Shown in pieces: positions 12,946-25,000 of a stretch of 64,000 nucleotides of DNA. The translations under genes were made by a program, and so were the position numbers. The stretch comes from Galaxea fascicularis (lineage: Eukaryota; Cnidaria; Anthozoa; Scleractinia; Euphylliidae). Location: positions 663,501 to 727,500 of the forward strand of contig OX419345.1 in the NCBI GenBank assembly GCA_948470475.1, given 5' to 3'. The notes under the pieces are model-generated. The model saw only the letters and a program-made list of their open reading frames with translations, did no database searches and was not told where the DNA came from. Numbering within the stretch: the first letter of the stretch is position 1; each line of letters opens with the position of its first letter.

Positions 12946-15900
12946 GGCCTCTGAGTCAATAGCCCATTCGGCCTTCGGCCTCATGCCAGGGCTATTGACT
13001 CATAGCCCATTTGGGCTCGAGGAATAATTGTTAAGTAGTAGGAGTGATTTGTGGAACCCTTACTGACTGAAATTGTTTTTTCCATGAGTTTGTCTTACGT
13101 TTAAGCCTGAAAAGCATTTGCCGCATTTACAAATTGCAGCCAGTTTTAGTTTTCAAAGTGTAACTTCAGCTGGTTTGTTACTGATTCTACCTGTACGCAT
13201 AGTTTCTTTGTTGCTAAGTAACATCACATGTCTGACTAGTTATTGAGTGTGGTACACAAATACACACACAACTTCATTAATATTCATATTTTTCATAATC
13301 CGGATTCTTGATTATCCTGACTTTTTTTAGGTCTCCCAGCAAGTCCAGATGATTGACCTTTGAATGTACATGTATGTGTCTGTATTGTACCTGTAGTTTT
13401 CCATCAGGAGTATCTAGGTGGTAATTCTTTTCATGTTTAGACATGTTTATCAGAGGATGGGGTTACACAATTCCTTAATTTCTTGTCTCGCTACTTCTAG
13501 GGGAAACAAAGCATTTTATTTCAGGATCAGCAGATAACAGTTTAAGATTCTGGGATTGTGAAACAGCCACAACGTTGTCCAAATATGAGACAAAAACTTC
13601 TGTCAGGGCCTGTGGCTTTTCTTTTTGTGGTAAAAAGATTATGATGACAACAGATAAACAGATGGGTCATGACTGTGTGATCATGATATATGACATCAGA
13701 GAAGGTGTGTAGCCCACTTTTGATCATTTTTTATGTCGTACTTATTAACTGAAAGTAATACCCACGGGCATAACAAAGAAATCCAACCCACTCAGTAGCC
13801 AATCAAATCACTTGTACTATTGTTGAATATAATAATACACTGTAGTCTATAAGACTCTAAAACCAACACTTGCTCATCACACAGGGATCATGGGGCTGTT
13901 GTGATACAAAGCATGTACAGGGGATGTATGTCAACCCCTAGGGGTGCCTGTTGTTTATCCAGTCACTAACAAAAGTAGAGTTTTATGTATCTTGATATCT
14001 GGGTCTACATTTGGAGCAACAAAACCATGCAGTGCTAAACTTGTGTCAATGCATATTGTTGAAATTCTCCTCTACTCTACCACCCCAGTTCTTACACCTT
14101 TGAAGTCCACATCCTCCCAGCAGATTACTGTATGTAAGGCATACGTGTATCTTAAGACTTGTATGCGCTCTGAGATTTGTGAGTTGCTTCAAGTATTAAA
14201 CTTAGTTTACATCTGGTCTTTTATTTTGCCTAACTGCTATGAGTTTGGTCTAAGGTTCCAGGGATCCAATTTTGACCATTCCTGTGGAAGGGCCTAAAGT
14301 AACAGCTGCCCTTTGGGGTCCATTAGATCAGTACATCATAACAGGGCATGAAAACGGAGACCTTTGTCAGTGGGATACTAAGGTGAGAATTCTATTACAC
14401 CCCAATGTGGTTACTCTGGATTTCAAGTGGTAGGGATGATTGAAGGATTTTTTGGGTTTAAAATTTTCAATTCCAATTTTCAATTTTGGGTCGTAAAATT
14501 TGGCAAGAATTGGCTTGATTTACGTAGGGATTTTTTCAGGTGTTCAAAACAATCTGAAGATTTGCGGTAGTGCCCCAGGTGTAGTGCCCATATATCTTGG
14601 CCGCATAGTTCTGTGAACAAAGTGCAATCCTTTCTGGAAATTTTTGAAACTCGGCAATTCGTCATGGGATATTTTTACATTTTTGGTTCAGGGATATTCA
14701 TGGGTGTTGTTGGAAGCCCCTGGGATTTTTTTGAGTTTTGATTTTTTGCCCTGTTTGATCACATGGTTTGCACAGGCCTGGAATACTTCTTGAAAAACTG
14801 CTTGGTTCTTGAAAAGTCCTTGAAAATGATTTTGTCCTTGAAAACTCCTTGAATTTGTAGGTGCAGTGCTTGAATTTTATGTAAAAGTCCTTGAATACTT
14901 GAGACTATAGCAAAATAAGTTCATTTTTGCATCAAAAGACTAAAAAGATTGTATCACAATCTAACATTGGCAGAGAAATGCTTTTGAAGTCTCAAAAAAG
15001 GCAAAGTTTTTATAGCAGGACAATTCAGGGTTTTTCATTCAAAATATCTAAGTAACTGCACCTTTAATAGGGTTTCCCAAGTGTATTGTGAAGCCCCCCT
15101 TTGAGCAAACAAAACCACAAGAGAAATGTAGCTTGAAGCATCGTTCAAAGCGTGAATTTTATGTAACCTTGGCACTACTCATTATATTATCAAATGCATT
15201 CAAAAGATGAAAGAGGAAACTAGGAACATAATTCCCTCTACAAAGGTTGGGTGACAGTGTTCAAAGGTGACAGGAAAAAGGCCTTATGCAAATGCTGTGA
15301 TCAGATGGACTCCTTGCATTTCATGATAAAGTCCTGGAAAAGTCCTTGGTTAAAAGTTCTTTTAAACTGTATGAACCATGGATGATCCCTGCCACTTGCA
15401 TTTTACTTCTTTCACCTGTTCCTGTATCATGCTATCTAGAAAAGATCTGAGATTTTGCATTACTCTGTGGTTTCTCTGAAAAATGACAGTTAAATTGCAT
15501 TGATTTTGACATCAGGTTTTGGGCTTTTTTGTGGTATTGTTTTGAAGAAAAAAGCTAGTCTTTGCATTATGAGCAATGGCTAGTTATGTTTTTCCAGAAC
15601 CGAGAGGATGCTCAGTGTGCACAAATAATGTCACTGAAATTGTTCTCTAAAGTTTAAATGGAGGAAAACATTTCTGTGTTTACACTTGCTGCAAATAATT
15701 ATTATTTTCCTTTTCATGCATCTTACAGCAGCCAATATTAAATTATGCAATGGTAGATACTATTTTTCTTATTACTACCAGTCACTGACTCATTAAATGT
15801 TCTCTTACAGACAGGAAATAAACTGTGTACTGTTCACGAGCATACTAAACATATCAATGACATACAAATGTACAAGGACCAGACAATGTTTGTAACAGCT

Positions 15901-18359
15901 TCAAAAGACCACACAGCAAAGGTTGGTGTTGATCTGCAATGCTGAATATAAATAAACAATAGTCTCCATTTGGTGCGAAAATATGCTCGGATATTTGTTG
16001 TGGACATCACCTGTTCCGAGAAGCAAACAATTTCACCCGAGGAACAGTGTTGTGAGCTTCGAGGAATTGATAATGTCCAAGGACAGAAAAGGCCAGTTTT
16101 AGCTGAGGAATATTCAGTCACGTGATGTGTTTGGACCAATCGTGTGTGAACAGAAATCTTTGATGGATTATAATTTCAATTATCAGAAATCCTCTGTCAA
16201 TCTTCTCAAATCCCCCCTCCTCCCTCCCCCCTGCTGCCCTCTTTGAATTGTCCTTCCCTCCCCTCTCTCTCACCTTTTCTTTGACAACCAAATTACAAGA
16301 AACAACAGACATTTTAATTTTAATTACTTAGGAATGTAACACTTATGTGTACTGATCAAAGCCTGGAACACACTAATTTGTTCTTGATCTTCAGCTGCAT
16401 GACCTGTAACTTCGTGTTTTTCAACTTGTGTGGAAATAATATTTTATACCCCTCTTTCTTTGTTGGTGGTACTGCCCTTTCCTCACAGATGGAATGATGG
16501 ACATATGAGAGAACATATTAACACACATAAGCAAGCAAGCACCAACACCTTGACTGTGTTGTCTTAACATGTAATTTCGGTTTAGTTCAAAATAGCGAGA
16601 GGCATTTCTCCTCAACAGTTCCTTATTATTGGAGGTAAATGGAGGGGTATTTGCTACAAATGAAACAGACTTGTGAAACATCTCTTTCTTTTGAAGCTTT
16701 TTGATACTGATTCACTGCGACATATGAACACTTACAAGACAGAAAGACCCGTGAATTCAGCCTCCCTGTCTCCAATCAGAGAACATGTGAGTGATGTATA
16801 CTCTAAGCCGTCATTACCCCATTTCTCTAATTTTAGTGCCCAGGGCTAGTGCGGCCATGTTTCAGACTTGTTTGTTAAATAAAAAACTAACAAAATAAAA
16901 TGACCTTTAGTATTTATAGCTCAAAGGATGGTGGGGACAAGCAAATCCATGAAGCAACTAATTCAAATAAATAAATATAACATGATAAGAATCCCAACTG
17001 ATCAGCTATTTACAAGGATGACCAAGGAGTTGAACCAGGGACTACCGCATTGAAATCCAGTGCCCTAAACCACTTGGAAATCCTGCATCCTTTGATAAAC
17101 TTTACAGTTACAATCCGTAAAAATCCGTTGGCAACAACGTTAAGTCTGTAGTTAAGTTAGTCCCCCCAACTTATCGCTTCAACCTGCATTTACTTAAACT
17201 GAAACTGAAATTGAATATAGTAAATTAAAATGAAATATGTAACTGTGTGTTAACGTTGCCTGTAAAAATTATGAGATCGAATTGTTTTGCTTGACTGGTG
17301 CATCTGTTGAACTTTGGAAAAATGATATTTTTTTTCTACAGGTTGTGTTAGGAGGCGGTCAAGAAGCTATGGATGTAACTACAACATCTACAAGAATCGG
17401 GAAGTTCGACGCCAGATTCTTCCATACTGTGTTTGAAGAAGAAATCGGACGAGTCAAGGGTCATTTTGGACCAATCAACAGTACAGCTTTTCACCCTGAT
17501 GGAAAGAGGTTTGCAGGTTTTAACGATTAATTAACCAATTATAAAATACGTAGAAGAAGAGATTTGTTGAACACTTTGACTTCAAAGAATTGCGATAAAA
17601 TTTAAAAATTTAAAACCATCTTGGTTCAAAGTTAAAAATTAAAAATGCGACGACGTTTCGACGTTCGCTTAACGTCATTCTCAAGTCAATAATGAGGGGA
17701 AATGAGACTGAATATAAATGTAAAAGATATCCTGAGGGACACAAATAACAACGTGAAGTTATGCAAATAACAAAGTATTCGCACGTAGAGTTACGTAAAG
17801 AGTTTGGCGCGAATAGAGTCTTTCTGAGTATTTAACTCAGGGTTCAGTTCCTTAATGAATAACATCTCAACAATCAAACAATCAAACTTTGATCTATATT
17901 TCTTTAGGACAGAAAATTGCTTGTCGGTCAAATCAGCCAAATTTTTATTTTTAACTTTGTACCAAGATGGTTTTAAATTTTTAAATTTTATCGCAATTCT
18001 TTGTAGTCCAATTATAAGATAACTGAGATAGTATGCGCGCTCTGATTGGGCAAAAACGTATCGTTTATTGTATCGGTATTTCCTTGTTACTACTTACAGT
18101 TATTTGATAAAAGCAATAGACAGCATTTTCTATGGGTTCAACCCACGCGGGGTGTTGGGAGAACAGGCGAAAGGCTCCGTTGACCTCCAGCCCGAGATAA
18201 ACGCTAACGAAATTGATGGAAAGGAATACGATTGTTTCAAATGGCTGAATTAATTCTTTTTTTTTTTTGGTTTACAGCTATAGCAGTGGTGGCGAGGATG
18301 GTTATGTTCGTGTTCACGTGTTTGATCCTTCGTATTTCGAGGTGGAATTCGAATATTAA
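10720..18359 (+). CDS. EIF3I: Eukaryotic translation initiation factor 3 subunit I (WD40 protein), eight coding exons
   Basis: Cytosolic WD40 beta-propeller subunit of eIF3, which helps assemble the 43S pre-initiation complex on the 40S ribosome. Exons: 10720-10722 (ATG only, donor GTGAGT), 11458-11638, 13501-13704, 14255-14382, 15811-15921, 16697-16786, 17342-17508, 18278-18359. All phases fit and give 321 residues, close to the usual length of about 325. The recognisable stretches run through the whole protein: [118 protein letters not shown] and [10 protein letters not shown]. The protein ends in FEVEFEY. AATAAA lies at 18421-18426. Introns hold a MITE pair, a repeat family, SINE A and a Penelope-like fragment. 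The ATG-only exon rests on frame, the strong donor and the need for Met-Lys-Pro at the N-terminus. Confidence 0.95.
12501..12920. mobile_element. MITE, TIR TAGTAAAATCCAACTA
   Basis: TAGTAAAATCCAACTAG at 12501 returns as the reverse complement ending at 12920. The interior includes TGATTGGTTGAGC and ATGGCGGC words often seen in such elements. It sits in intron 2 of eIF3i. The short ORF inside (from 12619) has no family signature and I treat it as non-coding. Confidence 0.72.
12922..13032. mobile_element. Foldback repeat, arms AACAATTATTCCTC
   Basis: AACAATTATTCCTC at 12922 returns inverted ending at 13032, with inner inverted words (TCAATAGCCCAT; GGCCTTCGGCC). It abuts the previous element and may be part of one composite unit. 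Confidence 0.65.
14760..15370 (+). repeat. Degenerate repeats of TCCTTGAAAA
   Basis: Between 14780 and 14905 the word CTTGAAAA(G/C)TCCTTGAA recurs at least six times with small changes, and a further copy (GTCCTGGAAAAGTCCTTGG) closes the block near 15330-15350. It lies in intron 4 of eIF3i. The arrangement looks like a dispersed repeat with an internal tandem, not a gene. Confidence 0.5.
15959..16180 (+). repeat. Second copy of the 7015-7735 repeat family
   Basis: AGTCTCCATTTGGTGCG at the left and GTCACGTGATGTGTTTGGAC followed by TGATGGATTATAAT at the right match the outer parts of the interrupted copy at 7015-7735. This uninterrupted copy shows the site where that copy was broken. It lies in intron 5 of eIF3i. 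Confidence 0.6.
16960..17091 (-). repeat. tRNA-derived SINE, family A (second copy)
   Basis: Read on the minus strand it contains CCCTGGTTCAACTCCTTGG, then GGTCATCCTTGTAAA, then GTTGGGATTCTTA and a TATTTATTTATT tail. This is the same order as the copy at window position 1. It lies in intron 6 of eIF3i. Confidence 0.65.
17582..18005 (-). mobile_element. Penelope-like element fragment bounded by inverted repeats
   Basis: About 60 bp at the left end (CAAAGAATTGCGATAAAATT and on) return inverted at the right end. The minus strand encodes the Penelope-type C-terminus: [20 protein letters not shown], then [13 protein letters not shown] and a stop. The tail has the typical GACGTTAAGCGAACGTCGAA-like palindromic word. 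The reverse transcriptase and most of the GIY-YIG domain are gone. It lies in intron 7 of eIF3i. Confidence 0.75.
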
Positions 18360-18676
18360 GTGGAATTCTAATAACATTAATCGAGTTAGCTTTGGAGCGG
18401 AAAAGATGCTTGGTTTCGTCAATAAAACATCTTGCTCGACAAGCAAATCAGAGATTAAGTCATTTCATTTAATTTTCGGTATAGCAAGCACAACCCGCTT
18501 TAAAATACAGTATTGCGTCCACTGTCTGTGGAACTTGTTGTTTTGTAGTACACGAACGCCGAAAACAACTTCCAAAGAACTGCCGTATCCCACTAGGGCG
18601 TATCCTATCCGATATTTAGCTAGAAGGATCAGAAAATAACGTATCCCTGTGGATTGTGTTGTGAAAGTCCGTCCTC

Positions 18677-20378
18677 TTATGTTGGCATCGTGTCATTCTC
18701 AGTATCCCGTGTGGACATCGCCTTCTCACTGCTCGTAGAATCCACCCCCTTCGGTGTATAATTCATTGAAGTTGTTTCCACATTAAACTCATTAAATAAA
18801 GCCTCTTCACGGGACGCCGCGTGACACCTTTCTGTTGAGCGTGGTGACGGCTCTACTCTATTAGAGAACCTGACTTGCCTTGGCCGTGTTCTCTGTCTGG
18901 CACGGGCAGCCCCAGCGTCCCGCCGCTTGGCATTGCCTCCACTCTGGGGAAGTCCCGTAGTACCGCGGATCATATGTTTTAACGTAATCCTGTACCTTTG
19001 ATTGAGAAAAAGATAAACAAGGGGAGGGCATAATAAATTGGACTGTACGACTAACTCCAGAACGAATGCTGCCTTGGGATTAAGGTAGTAATGTCTTGTT
19101 GCCATGGCAATGAGATTAGTTATGTGATATGGCAAATGGCTGAGAAAGAATGAGAAAGTTAAACCAATAACCATCCTGTTGATTTTCCTACGATAGAGCA
19201 GCTTTCGTCTGGCCAGAATATCTGCTATACCACGAGCCCTTTTCCAGATTCTGAAATAATACAAACAATATATAGTGGTTACAGTAGCCCTTGTACTTCA
19301 GACGGTTTTACGCAATCGTGATGTTCCTGAAAAGCTCGGAAAGTACAAAAATGAGCAAAGGCATTACTTTTAATAACAACAAAACATTTTGGGTGAAATG
19401 TTTTGAAGATATACCTTTAGCTGAACGTACGATAATAACAAAGCTGGTGAATCGAATTTCTCTCTAAAAACTATAATGCGACTTCACCAATGTTTAGCAT
19501 TTTCTCCTCCGTATGGTACTTTGAACACAGACGGAGAAACGGAGAGCACATAGTCCGCTGTTCGCACTTTGTCATGTGCTTGTTTCTCAATTAATTCTAT
19601 CGATTCAAAATAGAGATTGAAGCTTCCTTAAATTTTAGAGGATGAGAAGCAACCTAAAAATTTAAGTAAGGAGTGGCCCAAGATTTATGATCACCACTGT
19701 AGTCCCGTGAGAATTAAAAACAAGAAAAATACTACTGATACTTTACCTTGAAAGACGATATTGTATTTGTAGACATACCACCATTGGGAAGAAAAAAATC
19801 GTGACACTGGCGAAGATATTGTAGGCATTATGGCTGCTTTCTACAGAAGACCAGTGTAACTGGCATATCAACTCAGAAGCTGAAAGCCTAAAAACATTCC
19901 TCACAATCAATGAAGGTCCACTCACACAAATTGGGTATATCCATAAGGTGGCGATCATAACTATGGTGGATTTTCTTGACATCGCTTGAGCCTCGGCGCG
20001 TAAACATCGTCCAGCGGCAATTGCAGATACGAAACTCATAGCGCACAAAGTTAATGAATAAGCGCAGCTGCAAAAGAGACTCACAAATGCAGTCCAGTTG
20101 CAAAGGAACACTTCCTTTGTATTATTTTCAGTTTCAATTTTCAAGTTACTGGTGAGCGTCACAGTGTATCCACATATTGCTAGCACCAGTGAGATAACGC
20201 AGACATTTATCATAAGCGATGTTAAGAGTTTTCGTAGCATTTCTCTTCGAAGCAAAGTGACCAGAGCTGTAACGTGGCAAAGAAACGCCATCACCATGAT
20301 AAACAGGGAAATGTTGACAGACAGGATAAAGGATGTGCTGGAACCGACCTCCGTCGTGGAACCTCTTGAGCTGTTCAT
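18677..20378 (-). CDS. Opsin-like class A GPCR lacking the retinal lysine, two exons
   Basis: Seven-helix receptor of about 401 residues. Exon 1 is 20378-19747 (donor AAG/GTAAAG); exon 2 is 19250-18677 (acceptor TATTTCAG), joined in phase 2. Relationship to the window's opsin shows in LLTSLMINVCV (helix 2), GYTVTL, the Cys-Asn-Trp start of helix 3, TLWIYPICVSGP (helix 4), ELICQLHW in loop 2, HLPYHI (helix 6) and CPPLVYLFLNQRYR (helix 7 and 8). The residue at the retinal Schiff-base site is Gln280 instead of Lys, four residues after Glu276. The E/DRY position reads VSA. The tail is long, basic and Ser/Thr-rich. It is therefore probably not a retinal photopigment; a ligand is unknown. The intact frame, clean splice sites and conserved loop-2 Cys argue that it is a living gene. 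It converges on eIF3i with about 320 bp between stops. Confidence 0.82.
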
Positions 20379-20403
20379 TCTGAGTTGTGTCTGTGAGAAA
20401 TAA

Positions 20404-21598
20404 TAAAGATATGTTATCCCAAGTGATCAGCTAAACATAAAAAAACTTAATTCTTTTGTCATGAACGTACCAGACGCCTTCCAAGGGGTAGAAGCGATGA
20501 GCCACATGGCTCCTAAAACAAGTGACGTGCAATCTTCTTCCAAAACACCGAAAACTGACAGAAGATGGCAGAAAAAAACGTGATCTTTTGCGACAGGTAC
20601 AAACTACCTTTAACTCGTCCTTCACGTTTTTTTTTGCGACATTGACATTCATCCCTAACCAAATAAGCGACAGAAAGAGTCGTAAACGGGCGGCAACAGA
20701 CCACCCCTTGGAAGCCGGGCCTCATATCAGAAATACACGAAAATTTTCAGTGCCGGTAAATTTCCTGTGATTTGCAACTGTGCGGAACGGCTACTACCGT
20801 GTGAAAGGAAAAAAGGAGATCGGCTACTTCTAGTCTAGAATTACTTAAATGCTACTGTGTAACCTATACTTGTAATAATGCCAGTGCGTAAAGATAAGAA
20901 ATGTATGTTTCCCCACAGGCAGCCCAATCGTGGCGTGTGTCATCAAAAGTTGATACGAGAAAATAGACAGTTAAAAACGTAGAATTCTGGACTGGCTGAT
21001 CCAAAGGCGCACCATAAAACTAATGCGAAAAAAGGGAGGGTGGTGAGAGCCGGGTTAGTTTTCAGTCAAATGGATTGCAGTGATTGTGAGGGCAAGAAAA
21101 ATATACTATTAGTGATTGTGATCTCAGGCAAGATATATATGAAGCGTTGCTCTAAATGGCGCAGAAGTACCTTGATGTACGTCACAGTTATTATGGAGTT
21201 AAACGTGTTCAAATAACAAAAGTGCTTCATCTTCGAAAACCCTCCAAACTCACCTTTCTTTTGACAAAGCGACGCGAAAAAATAGGACGATGTTTACTTT
21301 AAGGGTTTCAAAAAGCGTGCTTTAGAATATTTTCCACTCGGCCGGATTCGAATCCTTGACGATATTCACCCAGACGCTTATAAACCATAAGGAAGGCCAT
21401 GTGTCGGTGTTTCAACAGCCACATGTGTGCAAAGGAGACCAGGACGTGTTCGGATATCCGACATGACACTCCTCCCAATCGTTCATTGGAAAAGATTTAA
21501 AGCAAATTTTCACCAGTTTTGCGTCATTAGGATTTCCCTGAGGATAATTCATTTACTTTGCTCTTCGTAAATTATTGATAAGTTAGGAAGGAAGGAAA
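20404..21598. other. Opsin-like gene upstream region with a dispersed repeat word
   Basis: No gene recognised. At 20918-20965 the words CCACAGGCAGCCCAATCGTG and GTGTGTCATC are shared with the inverted pair at 54343-54619, marking a dispersed repeat. Confidence 0.45.
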
Positions 21599-22000
21599 TA
21601 CACACTCTGTCTGTCTGTCTGTCTCTCTCTCTCTTTTTTTTTTTATAAGAACGTCTAATTTTGGAGCTGAGCCTCTGAACTTTCTTATTTTTTTTTTGCC
21701 ACATGGTACAGTATTTCAATAAATCAATGCGGACTTGACCAGGAAACCTCAAGTTGCTTGTCACACGTTTGTGCGGCTTGCTCTGATGCCGCGAACAAGA
21801 TGTCGCTCCAACCTTGGCTTTACAAAAAGTATTGAACACAGAGATTCACAACACAACAAAAACAAATGAGCAAAATAAAGACGTCCTTACCGACTCTGAA
21901 CCTTGGTATGTGCTCGGCATGTTCTTAAAATTTGGGCAAATATCGATCAGCCTCAACGTTCTCATAAAAACGGTTCTTATAAAAGAAAAAGAGTGTATGC
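21599..22000. mobile_element. TIR element, family shared with 52285-52683
   Basis: The left end ACACTCT with T-run and TTATAAGAACG returns inverted near 21993 (GGTTCTTATAAAAG, A-run, AGAGTGTA). The left end has an inserted (CTGT)n(CT)n microsatellite. The interior (GTATTTCAATAAATCAATGC, AACCTCAAGTT, TGATGCCG, AACAAGATGTCGC, AATGAGCAAAATAAAGA) matches the second copy in order. It is non-coding. Confidence 0.78.
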
Positions 22001-25000
22001 AGATATTTCTAGTCTCCGTCTATTTGATTTGCGGAGGCTTGAACTTAAAAGAAGCTGTTCATTCGCTTGTGAGACTATAATCAGGGAATAAAGAGCCAAT
22101 TGGTAAAAAACATCGAGTTTGGATTCGAGTTCGAGTTTGATTTCGAGTTGATGTTCGAGATATAGCTGAAAAATCTTACTATCCACAGCAGCGGTCATTT
22201 CTCGGGTCTTGGCCCAAAGACTTTTGGACGGTTTCACATCAATCTCAATAAAATATTTTCAATTACCCTCTTATTCCCATGTGAACAGTTAAAAACTCCA
22301 GCCAATATTTTAAAAAAGAAATATATATATTCAACCACATGTCGTAAAAACGTGCGTGTCACCGTTTGCATGTTTCAGTACTACTGGAAGGCTTCGAAGG
22401 TTTCCGTGCCCAAGAAAAGTGTATCGTAACCGGTCAGGACGACTGAACATCACGCTACCTTCCCACTCTCCCATCTGCTTTACTCTTTACTTCTCTGTGA
22501 TTGAATCGCTTAGTTCAGTATTATTATAGCTTTCGGACTCGAAATTTTGCCTGCGTTGAATTTTTTCGGAACCTTTAACTTCACAGTGATGTTACTGGAG
22601 TCGATTTATCGACTATTACTCTGAGCCCGCTGTAATTCATTTGTTTTGAATATTTAACTTAACCTTTTGACTGGAATCAGAACTGCTCTAATAAAATCTT
22701 CCATAAGAGGTCTTCAACAACAAAACAATGTATGCAAAAAAGCGTCCTTTCTTCTTCTATCACAATTACCTCCCATTAGCAATTTTATTTTTGTTTTGAA
22801 GGAAAACAGTGCCAGGTGTAATAAGTCGTGTGTTCAGTGCAGCCAATCACAGCGAGATAGTGACACCAGTGTATAATGTTTGCTTATAACAGAAGGACGG
22901 CTTGTACCTAACATCGATCATCAAAATAGACGAAACTTCTGATTCATCAGAGATACCATCATTCTAACCAGCAATAATAGACACCTCACTCCAGTAGTTC
23001 ATTTATACCAATGCTTGGTTTAGCATATAAAATATTATGTTTCATAGATCAGAATTTAATCTTAGAACTGTTGTCCTGCGGTGATAATGTGAAAAAGAGG
23101 TCCATTTACTTTTTTCTCTTGCTACCAATTTGAGAAATTAATTGCCTCAAAATTGGGAGTACGGTACTCCCGATGGGACAAGTCCATTCCGCGCCCGGTG
23201 TCACGTTTGGTACAAGTTTTCCGTTGTGGCCTGCTTTAGCTTCTCTGGCCCAGTTTCTCCATATTTAAGCTCCAGTTGTGGTAGTTCGGATACTAATTGC
23301 ATGTTCTACTAAACTGCTGGGCATAAATGATATAGGAAGCCGGGGGTACGTTAGGGGGACACATGGAAGTTGTCAGATAGGAATGGGAAAGAACTGTAAG
23401 AGAGGAAGAGGAAGGCCTGTAAGACCACCTGAATAGTTCGTAATAAAGCATGTTGAACAGCTACACTTCAGATTTAAGTTCTGGAACAAATTCCTTTTGT
23501 TTAAGGAGGATAAAGTGCTAGATGGAACGTAAGGATAGAATGATTTTATCGTACGACTGACCAGCTAGCTGTCACGACTGTGCCTAAACACTCTAGTCCT
23601 GTAGTAAGACCACCTTCGAACTGACTGATGAAGAATCAAATGTTGCAATTTCTAATGTATCTGCCGCGTGAACTTCACGTCCATTGGAGGAAGCAAGTGA
23701 TCCTATTTTTCATTATCATCACGTGAATTTTATAACTATGGGTACATAGATTTGGGCTTCTCAATCATTTTAATCGTGATCAAGAATTGGCTGCAAGTGA
23801 GTGAACACACGAGAAATTGATAAGAAAAAAACAATGACGTGGTTCAGTCCAGTATTTATGAACGCGGTATAGAGGGGAGGTAAAGAAAGCGGATGGTTCT
23901 TAATAGGCTCACTCAAACCTCCTCAAAGTACAGCCAAATTGAATTTACAGTCTAATAGCATTTATATCTTCGATAAATTACAGTTTTATCTTAATTCAAC
24001 TCTTGTGACGCAGAATATGGTGCATGCAAAAAAAAAAAAAACTTATTTTTCTCCGTAAAGATAAAAACGTGACATTTGTAGAACACTGCGTGCTCCTTTT
24101 TACTCTGTTTACAAGGTTTGATTAGAAACTGGTCTAAAATGAAAGGAAAGATGATACAAGATAAAAACAAAACTAAACTGAAATGTATATCTTAAAGTCG
24201 GTAGCTATTCACAACGATCATGATATCAGGTCTGGAAGGATGTGTGTTAGAGAGAAGATATTGACTAGTGTTCCTCATGTTTTCTTGTCAAGTTAGTTCT
24301 TATCCAACCCACACTGTAATCCACTGTGCAGTTCTTTTCTGTCATTATCGACTAAGTACTAAAGCGGGCTAAAATGTTTGTAATACCCTATGATAGAAGA
24401 TTCGAGTTTCCAACTTGCTTGCAGGGATAATTAGTGTTTTTCAAAAGCTTAAGAGCAGGCTGAATAACCATTATTCAATTTCTTGAAAATGAGAGTGGAA
24501 ATCAAAGAAAGAAATTTTTCTTTTTCCTCCCTTAACTGCTGCCATTCTCTTTCACTACCTCTGCTAGGCAGAATATGGTTATTTGTTGCTGTTAGTTACT
24601 TATGCGACATATTCTGAAATGAAAACTCCGGCAACAAAACTAGAGACGATAAAAAGGAACACTGGTTCATACCTTTTCGCATGCTCCTAATTCCCGGTTG
24701 AAATACCCACGCAGGAAAACACGTCTGCAATAAAAACGACGCTGATTTCAATGGATGAATGATGTTTGCAATAGCCATTAGCTTTTTTCCATTATATCCA
24801 AGGTAAACGGACTCAGATTACCTCCACTTATAAATTTATCGCTGCGTTTTACTTTGTTGTGATACCCAAATTTCCTCTGTTGCTTCGCAGCCAGTTTGCT
24901 CAAAGATAAATTTGATTGGCGCAATGTACAATAGCGCCTTCAAGTTGCGATAATAGTAGGGGCATAACGTGTCACTTAGCATTGCTTTGGTGTGAGTAGT

